From JBLIOB01 sp047639575 (GTDB lineage: Bacteria > Bacteroidota > Bacteroidia > Flavobacteriales_D > Parvicellaceae), in the NCBI GenBank assembly GCA_047639575.1, contig JBLIOB010000030.1, positions 1 through 24,092 on the forward strand: a stretch of 24,092 nt of DNA, written 5' to 3'. Positions within the stretch are counted from its first letter, which is position 1. The number at the start of each line of letters is the position of its first letter. Below the pieces are notes generated by a model. It was given only the letters and a program-made list of their open reading frames with translations. It had not been told where the DNA came from and made no database searches. Of the stretch, positions 1 to 6,382 are shown one piece after another. The position numbers and the translations under genes were made by a program.

Positions 1-61
1 TCGCTTCTAGGACTACTTTAGCCTTGAACGATGAACTAAATTTTCTTCTTGTTTTCTTCAT
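1..61 (-). CDS. IS3-family transposase OrfA, N-terminal 20 residues only
   Basis: An ATG at 61 on the minus strand opens a frame that runs without a stop to the window edge. The 20 codons read MKKTRRKFSSSFKAKVVLEA. This is the typical start of IS3/IS911-group OrfA, the DNA-binding helix-turn-helix half of the transposase, with its K-F-x-x-x-F-K-A-K-V-V-L-E-A pattern. In intact elements OrfA is joined to the catalytic OrfB by programmed frameshifting; that part is outside the window. Whether the gene is intact cannot be judged. Confidence 0.7.
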   Translation of the reverse strand, partial: MKKTRRKFSSSFKAKVVLEA

Positions 62-119
62 ATTTGTCAGGGTAAATTTAAACTTAAATCCCTGTCCTAA
101 TTTTGGGGAGTATTATACA
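1..119 (-). mobile_element. IS3-family insertion sequence, left end (cut by window edge)
   Basis: The first 119 bases read, on the minus strand, as the outer end of an IS3-family element. A terminal-repeat-like stretch (ACTCCCCAAAATTAGGACAG, about 110-91) is followed by the start of orfA at 61. IS3 ends normally begin with TG; a TG at 119-118 is the best candidate for the tip, but the exact boundary and target duplication cannot be fixed because the other end lies outside the window. The element sits directly against a group II intron fragment, so it probably inserted into the intron or replaced its 3' part. Confidence 0.65.
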
Positions 120-362
120 ACTATGACTCTTATTCGGTTCCTGCTTGGTTTATATTGAGCTCTTGTCGAAGGGTCAGTACCGAATTTTGTACTCGGTATT
201 TGTTCTTTATTCAATCACAAATAACTTCAGTCCTAACCTTACGGTTAGCAACCTTACAGCTTACTAATGGTTCAATCCGTTACACCTGCCTATAAGGGAC
301 TTGCACCCTCTAGCTGAATAATTTACCTTACGGTAAATTAAAGATGCCCATTCTGGGCACAC
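120..362 (-). mobile_element. 5' fragment of a group II intron (domain I RNA)
   Basis: Read on the minus strand from 362, the sequence begins GTGTG, the conserved group II intron 5' end. The hairpin TGCCCA-GAA-TGGGCA follows (359-345). Next are a nine-pair stem closed by a GUAA tetraloop (340-319), the domain I phrase GGTGCAAGTCCC (about 311-300), and AAGCTGTAAGGTTG plus a six-pair stem with another GUAA (GNRA) tetraloop (248-233), ending GGACTGAAG. A further stem with an A-rich loop lies near 198-180 and may be the EBS1 arm. Domains II-VI and the reverse transcriptase ORF are absent; IS3 sequence begins at about 119. This is a truncated, presumably dead retroelement. No other gene is visible in 62-443. 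Confidence 0.72.
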
Positions 363-417
363 ACAAGACCTAAACTGCATAACCCAAGCCTAACCAACCG
401 TTTTACGTATTTTAGCC

Positions 418-427
418 ACAACGTTGT
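418..427. promoter_or_regulatory. Perfect 10-bp palindrome upstream of the sensor gene
   Basis: ACAACGTTGT is a perfect palindrome 16 bases before the ATG at 444. A TATTTTAG box (408-415) just before it differs from the Bacteroidota -7 consensus TAnnTTTG at one position. The pair may be a promoter with an operator-like site, but there is no clear -33 TTTG partner and such short palindromes also occur by chance. Confidence 0.25.
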
Positions 428-443
428 AGCACATAACCCAAAA

Positions 444-554
444 ATGAAAACAAAACTAAAATGCCTACTCCCCTTTCTGCTTTTAGTAGCTTGTACAGGC
501 AACAAAGAAACAAAAACTACTCCTGCACCTTATACCCCCAACCCCAAACAATAG
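444..554 (+). pseudogene. Out-of-frame lipoprotein signal peptide of the following gene
   Basis: The ATG at 444 opens a 36-codon frame ending at TAG 552-554. Its product has a classic lipoprotein signal peptide: a lysine-rich start, a leucine-rich core and the lipobox LVAC with Cys at residue 17. It is in a different frame from the long gene that overlaps it. Re-reading one base within the C-rich stretch at 535-545 (C5 then C4) would join this signal peptide to the long frame just before residues TIEANPESGY. The simplest reading is a one-base deletion in a homopolymer, either real (inactivating or phase-variable) or a sequencing error. The N-terminus predicted at 461 is therefore probably not the native one. 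Confidence 0.6.
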
Positions 555-3016
555 AAGCCAACCCCGAAAGTGGCTATACTCTCAACCCAATTACAGGAGA
601 CACCATACAACCCTTAATCCTAGAAAACGGAGACACCCTAATAACAGGAGTTCCCATCCCTGCAAAAGGAAAAACCATACACCCAGACAGTGTGGCTCAA
701 CCCAAAGTTGTGCTTTACACCCCGTCTGACAGCACTTACAACGCCCACCCCAACGTACATAAAACACCAGACAACTTAACGGTAATACCAGTAAACAAAG
801 ACTCCTTAACAACAATTTTAGTTGGTGAAATAACTGAAAATGACACCTCCCATTACCTAGTAAACAGCACTGGTGACACCCTACAAACAGGCATCCCCAT
901 ACCTGCAAAAGGAAAAACCGTACCGACCAACCAACCCCAACCCACCAATGCTCTTCCTCCTCGTTTTAAAGATGCTGCCATTAACAATATGCAATACTTA
1001 GATGTGGACCAAGGCATGGCTTCTTCTTACGTCTCGTCCATCTTAGAAGATAAAAGCGGAAACCTTTGGTTCGGAACGAATGGCGGAGGGGTAAGCATGT
1101 ACAACGGGGAATCCTTTACCCATTTTACAGAGAAAGAAGGCTTATCCAACAATATCGTCTTCTCCATCTTAGAAGATAAAAGCGGAAACCTTTGGTTCGG
1201 AACTTATGACGGAGGGGTAAGCATGTACAACGGTGAAACGACCAACCCATGCCGCGAGGGGACTTGTGATCATGATATGGGAGTTCGAGAAGACCTTAAA
1301 AAACATAAAAAAGCTACTTCTCAATCCTTTACCCATTTCACCCAAAAAGGGGGCTTATCCAACAATACCGTCTGGTCCATCTTAGAAGATAAAAGCGGAA
1401 ACCTTTGGTTAAGCACAGAGAATGGGCTAAATAAAGTTGTGGTAGTAGATGGGGTTGGTTTACAACCAGAAAACCTGCCTGTCCGGCAGGCAGGCGTAGA
1501 AAAAACGAAAAAAGTTACTTACGATATTGCTCGTTTTGAAAAAAATGATGGTCTAAAAGGCATGGATTTTTATTCCAATAGCGTTTGTTTGGACAGTAAA
1601 AATCGTATGTGGTGGGGCAGTGGTAAAAGTCTTACCATGCTGGATATGAATAAATACACTTCAACAGAAAACCCACCAACAATTTATTTAAGGCAATTGG
1701 ATGTTAATGAAGCATTTATAGATTATCGTAACATCACAGACAGTTTGGGCATTGAAATTGAGTTCAATGGGGTGCAGCAATTTGAAAACTACCCTTTAAA
1801 CCTTGAGTTACCTTACAATAAAAACCACCTTACCTTTCATTTTTCTGCCATAGACTGGTCTGCTCTTCATAAAATACAGTACAGCTATATTATGGAAGGG
1901 CTAAACAGTAATTGGAGCCAGCCAAGCCATGATGCCAAAGCAGATTACCGTAATATTCCTTATGGCACTTATACTTTTAAAGTAGGTGCTATAGGCGGAA
2001 GTGGAGAATGGAGCGAGCCATTTGACTATGAGTTTACCATACATCCACCTTGGTGGCATACTTGGTGGGCAAGAACAGGGTATGGAATTAGTGCTCTGTT
2101 ATTGATATTTGGATTTGTTCGTTGGCGAACCGCCAAACTCAAACAACGCCAAAAAGAACTTGAAATGGAGGTGGAAGAAGCTACACGGGAAATTAAAAAA
2201 GAAAAGGAAGAAGTAGAAAAGCAAAAAGAACAAGTAGAAGAAGCCCATAAAGAAATAACCGATAGTATTCAGTATGCTAAACGCATACAAAGTGCCATAT
2301 TGCCGCCATTAAAAATTGTAAAAGAGTATTTACCTGAGAGTTTTATCCTTTACAAACCAAAAGATGTAGTAGCGGGAGATTTTTATTGGATGGAGTCGGT
2401 GGTTTCAACTCCGCTCAATCAACAGTCCGAAACCATGGTGCTGTTTGCGGCAGCCGATTGCACAGGACATGGGGTGCCGGGCGCAATGGTAAGCGTTGTA
2501 TGCAATAATGGTCTTAACCGTAGTGTGCGCGAACATGGTTTAACAGATCCAGGTCAAATCTTAGATAAAACCCGTGAAATTGTCATCTCAGAATTTGAAA
2601 AAAGTGAGGAAGATGTAAAAGACGGGATGGACATTGCTTTGTGTTCTTTAGAAGGCAATACATTAAAATATGCCGGAGCACACAACCCTTTATGGATAAT
2701 AAGAAACGGAGAAGTGCTGGAGACCAAAGCTAATAAACAACCTATCGGGCAATTTGATAAGCCACAACCTTACATCACCCACACGTTTGAATTACAAAAA
2801 GGAGACCGTATTTATATTTTTTCAGACGGCTACGTTGACCAATTTGGGGGAGAAAAGGGTAAGAAGTTTAAAACCAAAGCTTTTCGTGAATTACTGCTTT
2901 CCATACAAGAAAAACCAATGGAAGAACAAAGCTTAATTATTGACAAAGCATTTGAAAACTGGAAAGGCAACTTAGAGCAAATTGATGATGTTTGCATAAT
3001 TGGGGTGAGCGTTTAG
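461..3016 (+). CDS. Y_Y_Y beta-propeller sensor with C-terminal PP2C/SpoIIE-type phosphatase
   Basis: The 851-residue frame has, in order, two copies of a GDTL-x-TG-x-PIPAKGKT linker repeat (about 58-72 and 138-153), three propeller blades with the motif SILEDKSGNLW (192-316), a Y_Y_Y domain (about 450-528) and one membrane helix (about 541-556). A charged coiled coil (558-600) and a PP2C-like serine phosphatase domain (about 600-851) follow. Phosphatase metal-site motifs are visible: AGDFYW, ADCTGHGVPGAM, DGMDIAL, FSDGYVDQF and QIDDVC. The likely role is an envelope sensor whose cytoplasmic phosphatase acts on an anti-sigma-factor antagonist. Propeller sensors of this type usually have about twelve to fourteen blades, so this one is short. 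The ATG at 461 falls inside the signal-peptide coding stretch of another frame and is probably not the true start. A palindromic repeat sits in frame at 1474-1494. Confidence 0.85.
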   Translation: MPTPLSAFSSLYRQQRNKNYSCTLYPQPQTIEANPESGYTLNPITGDTIQPLILENGDTLITGVPIPAKGKTIHPDSVAQPKVVLYTPSDSTYNAHPNVHKTPDNLTVIPVNKDSLTTILVGEITENDTSHYLVNSTGDTLQTGIPIPAKGKTVPTNQPQPTNALPPRFKDAAINNMQYLDVDQGMASSYVSSILEDKSGNLWFGTNGGGVSMYNGESFTHFTEKEGLSNNIVFSILEDKSGNLWFGTYDGGVSMYNGETTNPCREGTCDHDMGVREDLKKHKKATSQSFTHFTQKGGLSNNTVWSILEDKSGNLWLSTENGLNKVVVVDGVGLQPENLPVRQAGVEKTKKVTYDIARFEKNDGLKGMDFYSNSVCLDSKNRMWWGSGKSLTMLDMNKYTSTENPPTIYLRQLDVNEAFIDYRNITDSLGIEIEFNGVQQFENYPLNLELPYNKNHLTFHFSAIDWSALHKIQYSYIMEGLNSNWSQPSHDAKADYRNIPYGTYTFKVGAIGGSGEWSEPFDYEFTIHPPWWHTWWARTGYGISALLLIFGFVRWRTAKLKQRQKELEMEVEEATREIKKEKEEVEKQKEQVEEAHKEITDSIQYAKRIQSAILPPLKIVKEYLPESFILYKPKDVVAGDFYWMESVVSTPLNQQSETMVLFAAADCTGHGVPGAMVSVVCNNGLNRSVREHGLTDPGQILDKTREIVISEFEKSEEDVKDGMDIALCSLEGNTLKYAGAHNPLWIIRNGEVLETKANKQPIGQFDKPQPYITHTFELQKGDRIYIFSDGYVDQFGGEKGKKFKTKAFRELLLSIQEKPMEEQSLIIDKAFENWKGNLEQIDDVCIIGVSV
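1037..1410 (+). repeat. Three near-identical propeller-blade DNA repeats
   Basis: The stretch beginning TCCATCTTAGAAGATAAAAG recurs at 1037, 1163 and 1376 and continues almost unchanged through the Trp codon of the blade. Blade period is 126 bp (42 codons) between the first two copies. The second interval is 213 bp, which is the same unit plus an 87-bp (29-codon) insert containing CREGTCDHDMG. Near-identity at DNA level indicates recent duplication or gene conversion rather than old divergent blades. Confidence 0.8.
1474..1494. repeat. Palindromic repeat element inside the sensor CDS
   Basis: The arms CCTGCCTG and CAGGCAGG flank the loop TCCGG. The element encodes L-P-V-R-Q-A-G in frame (residues about 339-345) between propeller and Y_Y_Y regions and breaks no codon. 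It is GC-rich in an AT-rich gene. This kind of dispersed palindrome is known from Bacteroidota and other genomes, including insertions within genes. Confidence 0.6.
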
Positions 3017-3189
3017 CGAACTCCAATGGAGCAGTTTACCCTGAGCTTGTCGAATGGGTAATTGGTGTGAGCGTTTAGCGAACTCCAATGGAGCAATTTA
3101 CCCTGAGCTTGTCGAATGGGTAATTGGTGTGAGCGTTTAGCGAACACCAATGAAGAAGTTTACCCTGAGCGCAGTCGAAGGGAAGGGTA
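2999..3189 (+). repeat. Three tandem copies of a ~62-bp unit spanning a gene 3' end
   Basis: Unit 1 is 2999-3060, unit 2 is 3061-3122 (62 bp each) and unit 3 is 3123-3189 (67 bp, diverged). Each holds the codons for I-G-V-S-V-stop of the upstream phosphatase. An arm pair TTACCC/GGGTAA then encloses the dispersed repeat CCCTGAGCTTGTCGAA (units 1 and 2) or CCCTGAGCGCAGTCGAAGGG (unit 3). Unit 3 also has a perfect eight-base inverted repeat ATTGGTGT/ACACCAAT. The first copy supplies the real stop codon; the others duplicate it. The hairpins may act as a terminator or mRNA 3' stabiliser. Confidence 0.8.
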
Positions 3190-3305
3190 ATTGGCGTAAG
3201 GATATAACTGAAACGCAATATAGTCGCTGCTTATGTCTCATAAAAAAGGATAAAAACAAAAGGCTGGTTGCTTAAAGGGTGAAGTGATGAACTATGCGGA
3301 GGTTG

Positions 3306-3338
3306 GTGCTCTTCCTTCTAATTTAATTAGAAGAGCAC
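3306..3338. terminator. Hairpin between convergent genes, possible bidirectional terminator
   Basis: The nine-pair stem CTTCTAATT/AATTAGAAG around a single T (effectively an AT-rich loop) is extended by GTGCT/AGCAC. One arm carries a duplicated CTTC that bulges or slides into an alternative pairing. It lies between the sensor-phosphatase gene (plus) and the T9SS cargo gene (minus). No long U-run follows on either side, so termination is inferred from position and stem strength only. The rest of 3190-3393 shows nothing recognisable. Confidence 0.4.
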
Positions 3339-3393
3339 TGGGATATTAGTTCAACTTTAGGTGGAGGGGTGAATAATCAATCAGGATTCGACT

Positions 3394-4059
3394 TTATTTA
3401 GCAGATAGTCTATTAAGAATTATTTTCTTATTTACGACTCCTTCAATGGTTAATAATTTAAGGAAATAAATTCCATTAGATTGATCTGAAATATCAATTT
3501 GAAAATTACTTTTAACACTGCCGCTGTACACTTTTTTGCCTTGTAAATTGTAAATCTCGAATGTGCCTTTTTGGATGGACGAATTTATTTTGAAAATCCC
3601 TGAAGATGGGTTAGGATAAACCGAAATATTCGTTTCGGTTTCGGAAGGAAGGGATGTTATTATGCATCCACTTGAAGGTCCATTGCTGTAGTCAAAATTA
3701 ATAGAAGTGCAGGGAATGTTTGTCGCTGCTCCTGCTGTGATGTTGAGATCTAAAAGGTTTTCATAATAAACAACATGTATTCCTCCTGCCATATTTAGCG
3801 TAGCACCATTTTTCACATATATTGTATCGATGCCTCCTTGTGTCATCATCGTTGCTCCAGTTTCGAGATATACATTATGGAATCCTCCATCTAAAGTGAG
3901 ACTACCACCACCGCAAACCCAAATGGGTAAGTTGCCAGGAGAAACAGTGTCTGTAGAGCTAACCACTAACGCAATTGAAGGTATTGCAGGATTACATTGA
4001 GCTTTTGCGTTCCATCCAACAAAAATGAGTGTGATTGTGAAAAATAGTTTTGTTTTCAT
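3394..4059 (-). CDS. Small secreted protein with T9SS type A sorting domain
   Basis: The 221-residue product starts with a Sec signal peptide (MKTKLFFTITLIFVGWNAKAQ, cleavage probably after AKA). The middle (about 50-115) has three similar strand-turn units of about 17-20 residues, each with a G-G-[FI] turn and an N/D-x-[VI]-Y-[LV] strand, suggesting a small beta-helix or beta-solenoid. The C-terminal 75-80 residues form a por/T9SS type A domain: SVYPNPSSGIF, then IYNLQGKKVYSG, then DISDQSNGIYFLKL, ending with a basic tail. Such domains direct export through the type IX system and cell-surface attachment. No catalytic motif is visible, so the function of the mature part is unknown. A TATCTTTCG box at 4104-4096 resembles a Bacteroidota -7 element. 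Confidence 0.85.
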   Translation of the reverse strand: MKTKLFFTITLIFVGWNAKAQCNPAIPSIALVVSSTDTVSPGNLPIWVCGGGSLTLDGGFHNVYLETGATMMTQGGIDTIYVKNGATLNMAGGIHVVYYENLLDLNITAGAATNIPCTSINFDYSNGPSSGCIITSLPSETETNISVYPNPSSGIFKINSSIQKGTFEIYNLQGKKVYSGSVKSNFQIDISDQSNGIYFLKLLTIEGVVNKKIILNRLSAK

Positions 4060-4224
4060 ACTTAAATTAAGTTTAATGTAGGGTATTAAAATTAGCGAAA
4101 GATATTCGATTTAAAAAGTGATTTTTTTAAATAATTTCAATTATTAATATAGCAGCTAGAGTTATTAACTTTGCTGTGACATAAAAACAGAGACTGTTTT
4201 AAATAAAAAACAACAGTTAGAATT

Positions 4225-4305
4225 ATGAAGAAAGCAAAATGAGTTTACAGTGAATCATTTAAAGAAACAGCAATAAGCTTAAGTTATCAGCCAGAGAATA
4301 TAAAA
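4225..4305 (+). pseudogene. Decayed IS3-family orfA fragment
   Basis: From the ATG at 4225 the frame reads MKKAK, a stop, then VYSESFKETAISLSYQPENIK before similarity ends. This matches the start of IS3-family OrfA, with the usual K-x-x-x-Y-S-x-x-F-K-x-x-A pattern, but codon 6 is TGA and the helix-turn-helix is cut off. The sequence just upstream (about 4172-4200) resembles an IS3 terminal repeat, without a second end to confirm it. It differs from the OrfA at the left edge of the window, so two unrelated IS3 elements are involved. The remaining 4060-4224 shows no coding signal. Confidence 0.6.
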
Positions 4306-4327
4306 CTATTGAACAAAATAAATTAAC

Positions 4328-4661
4328 AGTCTTTGTACTTTTTGTGGATGCCACAAAAGAATTACAAAACAATATGGAGTTGCACAACCTTATGTAGAAA
4401 CCGTTTTAAAAGAGTGGGTTTTATACTGTGATTTGTTTGATGAAAAACCACGAATTAAAGAAATCCATTTAGGTGGAGGAACTCCTGCTTTTTTTAGTCC
4501 TGAGAACTTAAAAAAAACTGCTGGATGGGATTTTAGCCCAGGCTGAAATTTGCGAAGAACATGAGTTTAGTTTTGAAGCTCACCCAAACAATACTACTAG
4601 GGAACATGTACAAACTTTTTATGACGTAGGTTTTAGAAGGAATAGTTTTGGAGTTCAGGAC
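4328..4661 (+). pseudogene. hemN: Frameshifted fragment of hemN (oxygen-independent coproporphyrinogen III dehydrogenase)
   Basis: Frame 1 reads SLCTFCGCHKR, the radical-SAM iron-sulfur cluster motif of HemN (its first Cys is missing), and continues through EIHLGGGTPAFFSPENLKK. An A8 run at 4510-4517 has one base too many and shifts the frame. The next frame resumes with LLDGILAQAEICEEHEFSFE, then HPNNTTREHVQ and FRRNSFGVQD, where similarity ends at 4661. About 110 of roughly 450 residues remain. The N-terminus, the rest of the cluster site and the whole C-terminal half are gone. Intact HemN performs the anaerobic decarboxylation step of heme synthesis; a functional copy is expected elsewhere. 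It follows directly after the IS3 orfA remnant, suggesting IS-mediated deletion. Between 4662 and 4856 nothing is recognised except a small hairpin (ATTCCA/TGGAAT). Confidence 0.75.
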
Positions 4662-4856
4662 CTAAAATGGATTCTTTTTCAGATTTACAATACTTCATCA
4701 CAAAACCAGTGACTTCTTAGGAGGAAACAAGCCCAAAAAGAGTCACAAAAAGAAGTGCTAATTCCATCTTTGGAATCTTCTTGACTTAAATAATACCCCC
4801 TACTCCCATACGGTCCGTCTGTTTTCGTACCTTTACAGACCAATTTAAAATCGACT

Positions 4857-5729
4857 ATGATACTTTCCATGACTGGCTACGGTAAAGCTGAAGGAACAAT
4901 CGGGAATAAAAAATTTAGCATTGAAATACGCTCTGTTAACAGTAAGCAGTTTGACTTAAACGTAAGAATGCCAGGTGTTTATAAGGAGAAGGAGATTCCA
5001 CTTAGAAATAAGCTATCTAAAAAACTGATTCGAGGAAAAATCGATTTATCGATTTATTTTGATTCGAATGGTGAAGATATTAACCATACGATCAATACAA
5101 ATGCAGTAAAAAACTACCACGGTCAAATCGCTGCGATCTCAGAAGAGCTTGGCATGAAGACTGACGATTTAATGGCAACTATATTAAAGATGCCGGACGC
5201 TATGAAACAAGAGCGAAAAGAATTAGATGAAAACGAATGGGCTGGAATTGAAAAATTACTAAATGAAGCCGTTGAAAAATTTGGCGCTTTTAGAGAACAA
5301 GAAGGTGCTTCACTGGCAGAAGACTTCTTACTTCGCATTAACAACATCGAGGATTGTGCAAAAGCGGTGATACCTTTAGAAATTGAAAGAACAAAATCAG
5401 TTCGAGACAAAATTGAAGGTCATTTTGAAGAATTTAAAGACCGAGATTTAATCGATAGCAATCGAATGGAGCAGGAAATGATCTATTACTTGGAAAAGTT
5501 AGACATTACAGAAGAGCGGGTTCGATTAGATAACCACTTAAAATATTTCAAAGAAACACTGGAAAACGGCAGTGCTCAAGGAAAAAAACTAGGGTTTATT
5601 GGTCAAGAGATTGGAAGAGAAATCAACACAATGGGTTCGAAAGCTAATCATAGTGAAATGCAGAAATTGGTCGTCCAAATGAAAGACGAATTGGAAAAAA
5701 TTAAGGAACAGGTGCTTAATGCACTGTAA
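4857..5729 (+). CDS. yicC: YicC-family endoribonuclease
   Basis: The 290-residue protein begins ILSMTGYGKAEG, the hallmark YicC N-terminus, followed by RSVNSKQFDLNVRMPG. It ends with the DUF1732-type segment EIGREINTMGSKAN, then QKLVVQMKDELEKIKEQVLN. Length matches the family (about 290). YicC-like proteins are oligomeric endoribonucleases implicated in RNA turnover in E. coli; the catalytic residues are not assigned here. The gene starts a compact operon with gmk and nadD, an order common in Bacteroidota. A TACCTTTAC box at 4828-4836 is a weak promoter candidate 20 bases upstream. The ATG at 4857 is chosen because the MTGYGKAEG motif lies four residues in. Confidence 0.93.
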   Translation: MILSMTGYGKAEGTIGNKKFSIEIRSVNSKQFDLNVRMPGVYKEKEIPLRNKLSKKLIRGKIDLSIYFDSNGEDINHTINTNAVKNYHGQIAAISEELGMKTDDLMATILKMPDAMKQERKELDENEWAGIEKLLNEAVEKFGAFREQEGASLAEDFLLRINNIEDCAKAVIPLEIERTKSVRDKIEGHFEEFKDRDLIDSNRMEQEMIYYLEKLDITEERVRLDNHLKYFKETLENGSAQGKKLGFIGQEIGREINTMGSKANHSEMQKLVVQMKDELEKIKEQVLNAL

Positions 5730-5815
5730 TTCAAGAAAAAACACGTTGAAAAACGAAACTTCTTGGGTCGACATCAGTAAAATGAACAAAGAATTACTAA
5801 TTGATGCCATTAGAA

Positions 5816-6382
5816 ATGAGTGGTAAAGCCATCATATTCAGCGCTCCATCAGGAGCAGGTAAGACAACTATTGTCCATCATTTACTTGGGTTAGATTTCA
5901 ACCTAGAATTTTCTGTTTCTGCTTGTACCAGGAAACAACGAAACAATGAAGTTGATGGGGAAGATTACTATTTCTTTAGCATTGAAGACTTCAAATCAAA
6001 AATTGAGCTCAGTCAATTTATTGAGTGGGAAGAAGTTTATGATGATAGTTTCTACGGAACGTTGAGATCAGAAATTGAACGTATTTGGGCATCTGGGAAG
6101 CATGTAATCTTTGATGTGGATGTACAGGGGGGAATAAACCTAAAAAAGTACTTTAAGGATATTGCCTTATCTATTTTTGTTGAACCTCCGTCAATTGACG
6201 CTTTAGAGAAAAGGCTCCGTTCTCGTCAAACAGAAAATGAACAAAGCATTCAAAGAAGAGTTGGAAAAGCTGGACAGGAACTAACTATGTCTCAACACTA
6301 CGATCACATTTTAGTAAATGACGTTTTAGAAAATGCTCTCCAAGAAGCTGAAGATGTGGTCATTAAATTTCTAGCTACTTGA
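5816..6382 (+). CDS. gmk: Guanylate kinase
   Basis: This is GMP kinase, which converts GMP plus ATP to GDP and ADP in the cytoplasm. The P-loop is APSGAGKTT near the N-terminus. The GMP-binding and lid regions include SACTRKQRNNEVDGEDYYF, EWEEVYDDSFYGT, VIFDVDVQGG and RLRSRQTE. At 188 residues it has family length. The open frame extends upstream to a TTG at 5801 and an ATG at 5804. The ATG at 5816 (MSGKAIIFSAPSG) places the P-loop at the usual distance and is preferred, but 5804 cannot be excluded. It lies 86 bases after yicC with a 35-codon ORF bridging the gap, and its stop overlaps the next gene's start. Confidence 0.95.
   Translation: MSGKAIIFSAPSGAGKTTIVHHLLGLDFNLEFSVSACTRKQRNNEVDGEDYYFFSIEDFKSKIELSQFIEWEEVYDDSFYGTLRSEIERIWASGKHVIFDVDVQGGINLKKYFKDIALSIFVEPPSIDALEKRLRSRQTENEQSIQRRVGKAGQELTMSQHYDHILVNDVLENALQEAEDVVIKFLAT

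Noticed and set aside
233..300. tRNA-like phrases such as GGTTCAATCC and paired arms
   Set aside because: No cloverleaf with anticodon arm and acceptor stem can be drawn; the same bases fit group II intron domain I on the minus strand much better.
381..427. Integron attC-like core (GCCTAAC followed by GTTG)
   Set aside because: The second core GTTRRRY is not matched, no paired inner arms exist, and no integrase or cassette genes are seen.
591..908. Minus-strand open frame of 105 codons
   Set aside because: Its composition (runs of Leu, Cys, Trp) is that of an antisense shadow of the proline- and threonine-rich linker region.
1259..1320. The Cys-rich insert in the propeller as a novel domain
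   Set aside because: Similar C-x(4)-C-x-H inserts between blades are, as far as I recall, common in this sensor family, so it is not treated as new.
4685..4870. Minus-strand frame of 61 codons overlapping the yicC start
   Set aside because: No recognisable motif, no signal peptide, and it covers the yicC promoter region.
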